Shown here: positions 16,536 to 24,432 of the stretch, piece after piece
Layout: every line of letters begins with the position of its first letter
Numbering within the stretch: the stretch's first letter is position 1
Assembly: GCA_021732445.1 (NCBI GenBank)
Contig: JAKFUZ010000002.1
Span: forward strand, 1-64,000
Source of the DNA: Sphingomonas sp.
Lineage (GTDB): Bacteria; Pseudomonadota; Alphaproteobacteria; Sphingomonadales; Sphingomonadaceae
Length of the DNA stretch: 64,000 nt
Direction: 5' to 3'
The notes under the pieces: generated by a model
The model's input: only the letters and a program-made list of their open reading frames with translations
Told to the model about the DNA's origin: nothing
Databases searched by the model: none
Position numbers and translations under genes: made by a program

Positions 16536-17216
16536 ATGGCCTATGCAGACCGGAATGATGGTGGCACGCGCTGGGTGGCGATTGGAATCGTCGCGCTGAT
16601 CCATGCCGTCATCGGATACGCTTTCGTGACTGGCCTTGCGTTTCAATACGTGAAAAAGGTTGCGGAGAAGTTGAACACCTTTGACGTGGCGCCGCCGCCG
16701 CCGCCGCCGCCAGATGAGCCGCCGCCGCCGCCGCCACCAGATCAGCCGCTGACGCCGCCGCCGGTTGTGTCGCCGCCGCCGATCGTCACCAACCCGAACC
16801 CGCCGCCGGTGACGATTACGACCGTGGCGACACCTCCGCCGCGGATCGACCTGACGCCACGGGCAGCCCCTCCGGCCCCGCCCGCGCCGCCGCCGGCACC
16901 GCCCGCGCCCAAGCTCGGGGCCAAGGCGTCGCCCAAGGGCAATCCGGGCAACTGGTTTTCCAATGACTTCTACCCGCCTGCCGCGCGCCGTGCCGGCATT
17001 GAAGGACGCGTGTCCATTGCCTTGTCGATCGACGAGAAGGGGCGCGTGTCGGATTGCCGCGTGACGAGTTCGAGCGGCAACAGCGACCTGGATACGACGA
17101 CGTGCAGTCTGGCGAAGCGCAATGGGCGCTTCAACCCGGCCAAGGACGATGCTGGCAATGCCATCGCGTCCAACTACACGCCGCCATCCGTGCGCTGGAA
17201 GCTGGAAGAAGAATAA
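16536..17216 (+). CDS. tonB: Energy transducer TonB
   Basis: A protein of 226 residues. It has a short cytoplasmic tail, one N-terminal transmembrane helix (WVAIGIVALIHAVIGYAF), a long Pro-rich periplasmic spacer (about residues 50-130, with runs of seven prolines) and a C-terminal TonB domain (YPPAARRAGIEGRVSIALSI). It transmits proton-motive force from ExbBD to outer-membrane TonB-dependent receptors, which are abundant in sphingomonads. A ribosome site (aggag) lies about 12 nt upstream, rather far. It is the first gene of the tonB-exbB-exbD-exbD cluster. Confidence 0.95.
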   Translation: MAYADRNDGGTRWVAIGIVALIHAVIGYAFVTGLAFQYVKKVAEKLNTFDVAPPPPPPPDEPPPPPPPDQPLTPPPVVSPPPIVTNPNPPPVTITTVATPPPRIDLTPRAAPPAPPAPPPAPPAPKLGAKASPKGNPGNWFSNDFYPPAARRAGIEGRVSIALSIDEKGRVSDCRVTSSSGNSDLDTTTCSLAKRNGRFNPAKDDAGNAIASNYTPPSVRWKLEEE

Positions 17217-17301
17217 CTCGCCTGTCTTGAAGTGTTGCGGCGGTTACGCTGTGGTGTTTCATGATGTATCGCCAAGATTGATTATTTGAGGAAAGAAGAA
17301 A

Positions 17302-18054
17302 ATGCTCACAACCATCTTAGCCGCAGCCGCTGCAGGCCCCGCAAAGCCGAACCCATATGGATTGACCGAAGCCCTTCAGCAGGGCGGCATCATTGCCCAG
17401 TCGGTTTTTGCCATCCTGGTGGTTATGTCGGTCGGTTCCTTTTACATCCTATTCACCAAGCTGTTTGAGCAGCAGAAAATCATGGCGCAGGCCAAGCGGG
17501 TTCGCGCGAGCTTTTGGAACAATGCCAGCCTGCGTGAAGCTGCGGCAAAGCTTGAGAAGGACTCGGCCTACAAGCAGATTGTGGACGATGGCCTGAGCGC
17601 GCAGGAGCAGCATACCAAATTGACCGATCCGGTTGAGGCGCATGACTGGCTGCATGGCTCGCTCGCGCGGTCTGAAGCGTCGATCAACTCAAAGCTCGGC
17701 GGGGGTCTGGCCTTCCTTGCGACTGTCGGGTCGGTGTCGCCATTTGTGGGGTTGTTCGGCACGGTTATCGGTATTTACCGGGCGCTCATCAAAATCGGTT
17801 CGGCCGGTCAGGCGTCGATCGACGCGGTTGCTGGCCCGGTCGGTGAAGCGTTGATCATGACCGCGCTTGGTCTTGCCGTCGCGGTTCCGGCAGTGCTTGC
17901 CTATAACTGGCTTCAGCGCCGCAACAAGTCGATTGCCGAAGACTTGTCCGCCTTTTCTAACGATGTTTTGGGCTATCTGGCGTCAAACGGCGCGGTCCGT
18001 CCGGCGGCTCGCGTTGCCGCTCCCAAGGCCGCAACTGCCCCCGCAAAGGCCTGA
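17302..18054 (+). CDS. exbB: MotA/TolQ/ExbB proton channel protein
   Basis: A protein of 250 residues with three membrane segments: about residues 30-52, and a pair around GGLAFLATVGSVSPFVGLFG and GEALIMTALGLAVAVPAVLAY. These match the ExbB signature, including the TVGSVSPFVGLFGTV and AL..TALGL.VA.PA motifs. It forms the inner-membrane proton channel with ExbD that powers TonB. The ribosome site is gaggaaagaag just before ATG. It is followed by a 96-bp gap with two hairpins before the first exbD. Confidence 0.95.
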   Translation: MLTTILAAAAAGPAKPNPYGLTEALQQGGIIAQSVFAILVVMSVGSFYILFTKLFEQQKIMAQAKRVRASFWNNASLREAAAKLEKDSAYKQIVDDGLSAQEQHTKLTDPVEAHDWLHGSLARSEASINSKLGGGLAFLATVGSVSPFVGLFGTVIGIYRALIKIGSAGQASIDAVAGPVGEALIMTALGLAVAVPAVLAYNWLQRRNKSIAEDLSAFSNDVLGYLASNGAVRPAARVAAPKAATAPAKA

Positions 18055-18070
18055 ATTGGAGCAGCGGAGA

Positions 18071-18122
18071 CGGGGTGCCATTCTAGGCAACCCGTGCCGG
18101 TGCCGCCGCCCAGCCGGGCGGC
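18071..18122 (+). promoter_or_regulatory. Two tandem hairpins between exbB and exbD
   Basis: Hairpin 1 pairs 18071-18079 (CGGGGTGCC) with 18086-18094 (GGCAACCCG) with one mismatch. Hairpin 2 is a perfect GCCGCCC-AGCC-GGGCGGC stem (18105-18122). Neither has a T-run. They could protect the exbB 3' end or attenuate transcription, setting the ExbB:ExbD ratio. Confidence 0.45.
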
Positions 18123-18150
18123 AATGTGAATGAAGATAGGATAGTTCGCG

Positions 18151-18633
18151 ATGGCGATTAGCATTGGTGGCGATAGCACCGACAAGCCGATGTCTGACAT
18201 CAACACCACGCCCCTTGTGGACGTTATGTTGGTGATGCTGATAATATTTCTGATCGCGGTTCCGGTCGTGGTGGAAAATATCAAGGTCAAGCTGCCGGAC
18301 GTGAAGTTCGACGTGACGACGACCAAGCCCGAAAATGTTTCACTGTCGATCCGCGGCGCCGCGGACGGGAGCTGTGAAGTATATTGGAACAAGTCGCGGG
18401 TTGACAGTAAGGAACTGCTCGACCGGGCTGTCGAAAAGCTGAAGGCGGAGATTGCCCGTCAAGGCGGCCCCAACGCGCCCGGTGTCGAGTTGCCCGAGGT
18501 GCATATTCGCGGCGACGTGGACACGCCTTATCGCTGCGTCGGCGGGGCCATCTACACCATGCAACAGGCGGGCTTTGCAAAAGTCGGCTTTATTTCAGAG
18601 CCGCCTCCCGGCGGCACCGTCGAACGCCTTTGA
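18151..18633 (+). CDS. exbD: ExbD/TolR family biopolymer transport protein (first copy)
   Basis: A protein of 160 residues with a cytoplasmic N-terminus, one transmembrane helix carrying the proton-relay aspartate (NTTPLVDVMLVMLIIF) and a periplasmic ExbD domain. It works with ExbB in the TonB motor. A periplasmic Cys pair (GSCEVYW and PYRCVGG) could form a disulfide and is absent from the second copy. Confidence 0.93.
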   Translation: MAISIGGDSTDKPMSDINTTPLVDVMLVMLIIFLIAVPVVVENIKVKLPDVKFDVTTTKPENVSLSIRGAADGSCEVYWNKSRVDSKELLDRAVEKLKAEIARQGGPNAPGVELPEVHIRGDVDTPYRCVGGAIYTMQQAGFAKVGFISEPPPGGTVERL

Positions 18634-18678
18634 GCGCGCCGGCGTCGCGCGGCGATAATTGGTCAGGAGTAATTTGAA

Positions 18679-19107
18679 ATGGCAATGAGCGGCGGCAGCG
18701 ATGACGGCGAGCCGATGATGGAAATGAACATGACGCCGTTGATCGACGTTTTGCTCGTGCTCCTCATCATGTTCATCATCACCATCCCCATCCAGACCCA
18801 CGCGGTGAAGGTCGACCTTCCGCAGAATGATCCGCGCAACCAGCAACAGCTTGTTGAGCCGGACAAGAACAAGATATCGATCGATGCCGCTGGTGTCGTT
18901 GCCTGGAACGGTACCCCGGTTGACGATTTGACCCTGCGGCAGTTCCTCGACCAGACGACGCAGCTTGATCCCGAGCCGGAACTGCATTTTCAGCCTGAGC
19001 CAACGGCGCATTATGAAACCGTGGATCGCGTGCTTGCGGTCATCAAGCGGTCTGGCGTGACGAAGCTGGGGTTCATTGGCAACGAACAGTATCGCAACGA
19101 TTTCTAG
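18679..19107 (+). CDS. exbD: ExbD/TolR family biopolymer transport protein (second copy)
   Basis: A protein of 142 residues with the same topology as the preceding ExbD (NMTPLIDVLLVLLIMF helix with the conserved Asp). Two different ExbD paralogues next to one ExbB are characteristic of sphingomonad and xanthomonad TonB clusters, where the second ExbD can be needed for particular receptors. It starts 45 bp after the first copy with its own ribosome site (aggag). A clear intrinsic terminator follows about 130 bp downstream. Confidence 0.92.
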   Translation: MAMSGGSDDGEPMMEMNMTPLIDVLLVLLIMFIITIPIQTHAVKVDLPQNDPRNQQQLVEPDKNKISIDAAGVVAWNGTPVDDLTLRQFLDQTTQLDPEPELHFQPEPTAHYETVDRVLAVIKRSGVTKLGFIGNEQYRNDF

Positions 19108-19437
19108 GGCGATTATGGTGCGGCCGGGAACCGTGTGGCCGGTCATCGTATCCTGCAGAATAACGGTTTGGCGCGGCTGGCGTGATTGTGCGAAACCGGG
19201 AAAAAGCTGGCACGCGCTAGACGTGAAGCGGCAAATGGGGCGGTCCTTTTGGGGCCGCCCTTTTTGTTCTCACGGCCGTTGTCCAGTTCCGGCCGCTGCG
19301 AAAATGCTAGTCAAACCGCTGTTATTGAACAAGATTTTAGAACATTGCGCAAACTTCTTGCAATATTTCATAAAAGTGACATTCTATCGTCACAAATATG
19401 AAACTTTCCGCGGTGGAAAGGTCAAGAAGGAGAAGGA
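19108..19437. other. Non-coding interval between exbD and the TPR gene
   Basis: This 330-bp interval contains the terminator at 19238-19265. An AT-rich stretch (about 19310-19430) precedes the TPR gene and has promoter-like elements, for example TTGCAA 17 bp before ATTCTA, and a short inverted repeat GTGAC...GTCAC. The AT content is clearly above the neighbouring coding DNA. No gene is seen here. Confidence 0.5.
19238..19265 (+). terminator. Rho-independent terminator of the tonB-exbBDD cluster
   Basis: GGGCGGTCC pairs with GGGCCGCCC (9 bp with one G-U) across a TTTTG loop, and is followed directly by TTTTT. This is the cleanest intrinsic terminator in the window. Confidence 0.85.
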
Positions 19438-19794
19438 ATGATGCGCATATACCGCGTGCTGCTTGTCGCAAGCCTGGTGTCGGTCGCTGCACCGGCGCTG
19501 GGTCAAAACGACTTTAATGGCGCTCAGGAAATCGGTCGGTCCGATTATGCATCGGCCGAACGCGTGATTGAGAAATCCCGCAAAATTTTTCCGCATGATG
19601 TTGATCTGATGCTCAACCTGGCCACGGTGTATGCGCATACCGGGCGAACACCGGCGGCGGCTGCGTTGTACCGCGAGGTGCTGGCAATGCCTGACGAAGC
19701 CCTGGCGATCAGCGAAACGCAGGACGCCTCGGCCCATGCGCTGGCCCGCGACGGGCTGCGCCGGATCGAGCCTGTGGCGGTTACTGCGCGGTAG
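19438..19794 (+). CDS. Secreted tetratricopeptide-repeat protein
   Basis: A protein of 118 residues with a signal peptide (VLLVASLVSVAAPALGQ) and about one and a half TPR-like helical pairs (SDYASAERVIEKSRKIFPHD, then NLATVYAHTGRTPAAAALYREVL). It probably acts as a small periplasmic scaffold; partner unknown. The ribosome site aaggagaagga is very strong; two adjacent ATGs (19438 and 19441) are both usable. It is separated from exbD by a terminator, so it is likely expressed independently. Confidence 0.8.
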   Translation: MMRIYRVLLVASLVSVAAPALGQNDFNGAQEIGRSDYASAERVIEKSRKIFPHDVDLMLNLATVYAHTGRTPAAAALYREVLAMPDEALAISETQDASAHALARDGLRRIEPVAVTAR

Positions 19795-19842
19795 GCCGCG
19801 CTGCCGCCAAGATTCCCCGACATGATCGGGCAATCGGCACAT

Positions 19843-20397
19843 TCAAAGCCTGGGCAGCGTCACCCCGCGCTGCCCCATATATTTCCCCGCCCGGTCGGCA
19901 TAACTCACCTCGCATGGCTCATTGCCTTGCAGGAACAGGAACTGGCAGGCGCCTTCATTCGCATAAACGCGCGCAGGCAGCGGCGTGGTGTTTGAAAATT
20001 CTAGCGTGACATGACCTTCCCAGCCGGGTTCGAGCGGTGTCACGTTCACGATGATGCCGCAGCGTGCATAGGTTGACTTGCCAAGGCAAATGACCAGCAC
20101 ATCGCGCGGGATGCGGAAATATTCCACCGTGCGCGCCAGGGCAAAGCTGTTGGGGGGGATGATGCAGCAATCGGTCTTGCGATCGACAAAGCTGCTCGCA
20201 TCGAAATTCTTCGGATCGACGATGGCCGAATCGACATTGGTGAAGATCTTGAATTCGTCGGAAACTCGCGCGTCATAGCCATAAGATGACAGGCCATAGC
20301 TGATGCAGCCGTCGCGCTTTTGCCGCTCGACAAACGGCTCTATCATGGCGGTGCTGAGCGCCTGCTCGCGGATCCAGCGATCGGATTGGATGGTCAT
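19843..20397 (-). CDS. dcd: dCTP deaminase
   Basis: A protein of 184 residues that deaminates dCTP to dUTP, feeding thymidylate synthesis. It shows [13 protein letters not shown], the substrate loop [20 protein letters not shown] and the catalytic-glutamate motif [18 protein letters not shown] 20397 gives the usual [12 protein letters not shown] start; the track extension upstream is not family-like. Confidence 0.95.
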   Translation of the reverse strand: MTIQSDRWIREQALSTAMIEPFVERQKRDGCISYGLSSYGYDARVSDEFKIFTNVDSAIVDPKNFDASSFVDRKTDCCIIPPNSFALARTVEYFRIPRDVLVICLGKSTYARCGIIVNVTPLEPGWEGHVTLEFSNTTPLPARVYANEGACQFLFLQGNEPCEVSYADRAGKYMGQRGVTLPRL

Positions 20398-20661
20398 GCG
20401 CTTCCCATAGCGCGCACGGCGCCCCGTCGCCAAGCCCAAGCGGCTGCCGACGGAGACGTCACCCCACCGGCGGTGCCCGCGGGTCAGGCGGCGGCGAGGG
20501 TGCACTCGACGGTGAAAACAGCCTGGCTTGGTCCTGCAGGGAATCAGCGCTTTGGACGATACCCAGCCTGGTTTCGACAGCCGTCGTCATTTGCCGCAGC
20601 GTTCAGATGGCCGCCACACCCTCGCGCAGATGCCAGACGATGATCAGCGACCGCCTTGAGA

Positions 20662-21111
20662 TCAGGCGCCCAGATTTGCCGGGCCAAAGGCATGGGGGAG
20701 CAGTGCCGAGAGCGCGTGTGTGGCGATGGTGAGGCCGTCGCCCGAGGCGCAGTGAATCACCAGGTCGCGGCCGCCGATCTGCGCGGCTTCGTTCAACACC
20801 TGGCGGCAGCGGCCGCACGGCGTAACGGGGGCAACGCCCTCCAGTCCTTGCGGACCTATCATGCCGCCGACCACGCCCACCGCGACAATGTCTGCCAGCC
20901 GCCCTTGCGCGCTTGCGGTGGCCATGGCGACCGTCTCGGCGCAAAGTGACAGGCCATAGCTGGCATTTTCGACATTGGCGCCAGTGACGATGCTGCCATC
21001 CGTCATCAACAGCGCGGCGCCCACGGCGAAGCGCGAATAGGGGGCATAGGCGTTGCGGGCTGCCGCGCGGGCGGCGGCGATGAGTGCCTCCCGGTCCGCA
21101 GTTGGCGTCAT
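20662..21111 (-). CDS. cdd: Cytidine deaminase (tetrameric type)
   Basis: A protein of 149 residues. Zinc ligands and the catalytic Glu are in CAETVAMATA and PCGRCRQVL; the three-Cys arrangement is typical of the small tetrameric class. It deaminates cytidine and deoxycytidine for pyrimidine salvage. The N-terminal YAPYSRFAVGAALL is conserved. ATG 21111 overlaps the stop of the upstream GH25-like gene by 4 nt. It lies close to dcd on the same strand, so two deaminases of pyrimidine metabolism sit together. Confidence 0.94.
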   Translation of the reverse strand: MTPTADREALIAAARAAARNAYAPYSRFAVGAALLMTDGSIVTGANVENASYGLSLCAETVAMATASAQGRLADIVAVGVVGGMIGPQGLEGVAPVTPCGRCRQVLNEAAQIGGRDLVIHCASGDGLTIATHALSALLPHAFGPANLGA

Positions 21112-21809
21112 GGCGCCACGACATCCCAGTGGAGCGGCGCGGCGGCGCCATCCATCCGCCGCATGTCCGATGCCTGCCACAGCCGCCACGGCCGGGCGGC
21201 ATAATCGGGTGGGAAAAAGTTCTGCGCACTCCATAGCGGCCGGCGCAGCACCTCGCTCACCCGATAGGCGGCATCAAAATCGCGCGAAATCCTCAGCAAT
21301 GCGTGCTGCCCCGTATGCGTTTCGATGAGCGTCACAAGCTGTGTTAGCTCGCCGATCACAATCTTGCGGTCCGGCCGGCTTGGGCAATCCGCGGCGAAGG
21401 CGATGTCGATGGCAGCGGGAAGCGCATCGCGGTCGCGCGGCACGGTGGTGTTGAAGTTATTCGCCTGGTCAATCGCCAGCTTGCACAGCGAATAGACATG
21501 GACGGCGCCGCGCCCCATGCCGGCTTCGAACACCTCGCGCCAGTGCTTTTCGAACATCGGATCGCGTCCGGTTGCGCCGGTTGTCGCGGTGACATAGGCG
21601 AATTGTGCACCGCCGGCCCGCAGCACGGGCCATTCAATCGGCCCTTGCGCGGCCGACACGTCGACGCCCTGAAACGGGAATGATGCGGGTGAGGGGTGCC
21701 AGCGGATGGCGAACAGCCACAGGCCGCCCGCAAGCACGACTGCCGCCGCTGCGACCGCGGCAAGCTGCACGGGCGTGATCCCGCGGCGTTTGGCGGATAG
21801 CTGCCTCAT
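21108..21809 (-). CDS. GH25-like (lysozyme-fold) protein, probably catalytically impaired
   Basis: A protein of 233 residues with an N-terminal membrane anchor or uncleaved signal (about residues 15-35) followed by a GH25 muramidase-like domain: FQGVDVSAAQGPIEWPVL, then FAYVTATTGATGRDPMF. The N-terminal catalytic-region Asp (GVDVS) is present. At the D-x-E motif, where GH25 enzymes carry the catalytic Glu, this protein reads AAIDIAF, with Ala in place of Glu. It overlaps both cdd and the UPF0262 gene by 4 nt. It may bind rather than cut peptidoglycan. Confidence 0.8.
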   Translation of the reverse strand: MRQLSAKRRGITPVQLAAVAAAAVVLAGGLWLFAIRWHPSPASFPFQGVDVSAAQGPIEWPVLRAGGAQFAYVTATTGATGRDPMFEKHWREVFEAGMGRGAVHVYSLCKLAIDQANNFNTTVPRDRDALPAAIDIAFAADCPSRPDRKIVIGELTQLVTLIETHTGQHALLRISRDFDAAYRVSEVLRRPLWSAQNFFPPDYAARPWRLWQASDMRRMDGAAAPLHWDVVAP

Positions 21810-22288
21810 CCTTTGATGTGGAGCACGCAGATGAGCGTGAACAGCCGCCGGGCTGTGTCAAAATCTATACTGATCTTGCCCTCCAGCCGTTCCTTCAGCA
21901 GCTCGGCGGCTTCGTTGTGAATGGCGCGCCGCGCCATATCGACCGTTTCAATCTGCTGGGGCGTGGACGCGCGGATCGCCTGATAATAGCTGTCGCAGAT
22001 CGCGAAATACTCCTTGATCGGGCGGCGGAATCGGCCGAGCCCAAGGACATAGGTTTCAAGCGGCGAGGCGTCTTCGCGGGCTATCGCTATCGCCAGCCGG
22101 CCTTCCTCGACGCTCAGGCTGATCCGGTACGGCCCGGCATAGCCATCGGGATAGGCGCGAACCGGTGCGAAGTAATTCCCCTCGATGAGGTCGAAAATTG
22201 CGATCCGCCGCTCCTGCTCGATATCGGCACTACGCCACAGGATGGTGTGCTCGTCGAGCTCGACATTGATGATCCGGTAATCGGCCAT
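21806..22288 (-). CDS. UPF0262 family protein
   Basis: A protein of 160 residues recognised as the alphaproteobacterial UPF0262 family: an N-terminal YRIINVELDEHTILWRS, RRIAIFDLIEGNYF, a central RRPIKEYFAICDSYYQAI and a C-terminal FDTARRLFTLICVLH. No biochemical function is known. ATG 22288 gives the family start; the track extension is upstream noise. The stop overlaps the GH25-like start (ATGA). It is divergent from dnaB. Confidence 0.9.
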   Translation of the reverse strand: MADYRIINVELDEHTILWRSADIEQERRIAIFDLIEGNYFAPVRAYPDGYAGPYRISLSVEEGRLAIAIAREDASPLETYVLGLGRFRRPIKEYFAICDSYYQAIRASTPQQIETVDMARRAIHNEAAELLKERLEGKISIDFDTARRLFTLICVLHIKG

Positions 22289-22432
22289 TGCCTGCCTATC
22301 GGGGTTGAGCGAGCGAGAATCAACGATGAACCGATGCGAAGCGGCACGCCGGCCGCCGCGAGCGCGCACTTATCCACGCAATAAATGTGCCCTTGCGCTT
22401 GAGCACCGGCACCCGGTCTGTGAGAAGGGCGC

Positions 22433-23926
22433 ATGGCGACCGTCTCTCACCTTCCGCCCGGCCCGGCAGCGCCCGGCGCCGCGCTGCCGCAAAATGTCGA
22501 GGCTGAAGCAGCGTTGCTTGGCGCGATGCTCATCGACAACCGCCTGGCCGACGATTTGCTCGACATGTTGACCGGCGAACATTTTTTTGAGCCAGTCCAT
22601 GGCCGCGTCTTCGAGGCGGTGCGCAAAGTGCGTGTGGCCGACGGCCTGGCCTCCCCGGTGACGCTCCGGCCGCTGTTCGAGGCCGATGAGGGGATGCGCG
22701 CGCTGGGCGGGCCGGGCTATCTGGCGCAACTGACGGGCAGCGGCGCGGGGCTGATCGGCGCGCGCGATTTTGCGCGGCAGATTTATGACCTTGCGATGTT
22801 GCGCACGCTTGCCTCGGTGGGCCGCCAGCTGGTCGATGGCGCCATGGACACGTCGCAGGAGGTTAACCCCCGCAAGCAGATCGAAGCGGCCGAAGAGGCG
22901 CTGTTCAAGGTCGCGGGGGAAGGTGGCGCGGAAGCCAGCGTCAAGGCGTTTGGCGAAGCGGCCAAGCTTGCGGTGAAGATGGCGGAGCGTGCCAAAAATG
23001 CCGGCGGTGGCCTGTCAGGCATTACCACAGGCCTGGACGGCATGAACAGCAAGACCGGCGGCATGCACAAATCTGACCTGATGATTCTTGCCGGCCGGCC
23101 GGGCATGGGCAAGACCTCGCTCGCCACCAACATCGCCTTCAACGCGGCGCAGCGTTATCTGCACGATGTGGCCGACGGGATTGATCCGGGGCGTTCGGTT
23201 GGCACCAAGGTGGCGTTTTTCAGCCTGGAAATGTCGGCCGATCAGCTTGCCACGCGCATCTTGTCAGAACAGGCGCGGATCAGTTCGGAGCGGCTGCGGA
23301 TGGGCACGCTTACCAATGACGAGATGAAGCGCCTCGTTGCGGCGTCCATCGAGCTACAGAATCTGCCGCTCTATATCGACGACACCGCCGGGCTGACGAT
23401 TGCCGGGCTGCACACGCGGATGCGGCGGCTCCTGCGGCGGCACAACAATGAGATCGGGCTGGTTGTCGTGGATTATCTTCAGCTCCTGCAAGGCAGCAAC
23501 CGTTCCAGCAACGACAACCGCGTGCAGGAAATTTCTGAAATCAGCCGCGGGTTGAAGACGATGGCCAAGGATTTGAAGGTTTCGGTGTTGGCGCTGTCGC
23601 AGCTCAGCCGCGCGGTCGAGCAGCGCGAGGACAAGCGCCCGCAACTTTCCGATTTGCGCGAATCGGGATCGATCGAGCAGGACGCGGACATTGTCATGTT
23701 CGTGTACCGCGAGGAATATTATCACGCCGCCCGCGAGCCCAGCGACCCCACAAGTGTTGCGCATTCGGAGTGGGGCAATGAGGGCAACCGCATTGACGGC
23801 AAATCCGAAATCATCATTGCCAAGCATCGCCACGGCGCAACCGACAAGGTGACGCTGGCCTTTGATTCGAAATATACGGTGTTTACTGATCCTGCCCCGG
23901 GGCGCTACGCATCAGCGGGCGGATGA
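22433..23926 (+). CDS. dnaB: Replicative DNA helicase DnaB
   Basis: A hexameric fork helicase of 497 residues. The N-terminal domain (LPQNVEAEAALLGAMLID) is followed by a linker and the RecA-like ATPase with Walker A GRPGMGKTSLA, Walker B LVVVDYLQLLQG, and the QISRGLK/LSQLSRAVEQR region. It has the normal full length with no intein. The gene is divergent from the UPF0262 gene and convergent with the DUF934 gene. Confidence 0.97.
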   Translation: MATVSHLPPGPAAPGAALPQNVEAEAALLGAMLIDNRLADDLLDMLTGEHFFEPVHGRVFEAVRKVRVADGLASPVTLRPLFEADEGMRALGGPGYLAQLTGSGAGLIGARDFARQIYDLAMLRTLASVGRQLVDGAMDTSQEVNPRKQIEAAEEALFKVAGEGGAEASVKAFGEAAKLAVKMAERAKNAGGGLSGITTGLDGMNSKTGGMHKSDLMILAGRPGMGKTSLATNIAFNAAQRYLHDVADGIDPGRSVGTKVAFFSLEMSADQLATRILSEQARISSERLRMGTLTNDEMKRLVAASIELQNLPLYIDDTAGLTIAGLHTRMRRLLRRHNNEIGLVVVDYLQLLQGSNRSSNDNRVQEISEISRGLKTMAKDLKVSVLALSQLSRAVEQREDKRPQLSDLRESGSIEQDADIVMFVYREEYYHAAREPSDPTSVAHSEWGNEGNRIDGKSEIIIAKHRHGATDKVTLAFDSKYTVFTDPAPGRYASAGG

Positions 23927-24000
23927 CCAGTGTCCGCCGCGGCGCGCCGTCTGCTATCGTGGCGCGCGGGCAGGCTTTCACGCGGTCGAGAAGGCACGGC

Positions 24001-24432
24001 TCAAGGGTGGCGCAGTTTCCACACCGGCACCGCGCCATCGGCCGCGCGCTGATAGACGTGCTCGTAGCGCGCAAAGGCAGCGCTCAGCGCGGCCTGATCG
24101 ACCGGGGCTTCCGGTGCAAAACTATCAAAACCGCAACGCCGCATGAACGGCATCTGGTCAACCAGCACATCGCCCGCCGCCCGCAGTTCGCCTGCATAGC
24201 CCGCCTCGCGCAGCACACGCGCGGCCGAATATCCCCGCCCGTCGCGGAACGAGGGGAAGCTCACCTCGATCAGCGCCAATTGCTCAAGATGCGCCAGCAG
24301 CGCGCGCGCATCGTCGCCTGCCTCGATGCGTACGGCATTGGCATTGGTCTGGCCGGCAAGAAACGCATCAAGCGTGACGGCGGGTTCGTCATGCGCCTCA
24401 TCGTCGCGATAGCGCAGGATGGTCTCACCCAT
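24001..24432 (-). CDS. DUF934 family protein (sulfite-reduction associated)
   Basis: A protein of 143 residues of the DUF934 family, which is nearly always encoded next to cysI in proteobacteria: the core is FPSFRDGRGYSAARVLRE, followed by ELRAAGDVLVDQMPFMRRCGFDSF. It is thought to assist assimilatory sulfite reduction, but the mechanism is unproven. ATG 24432 overlaps the cysI stop by 8 nt. It is the last gene of the cobA-DUF2849-cysI-DUF934 run. Confidence 0.9.
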   Translation of the reverse strand: MGETILRYRDDEAHDEPAVTLDAFLAGQTNANAVRIEAGDDARALLAHLEQLALIEVSFPSFRDGRGYSAARVLREAGYAGELRAAGDVLVDQMPFMRRCGFDSFAPEAPVDQAALSAAFARYEHVYQRAADGAVPVWKLRHP

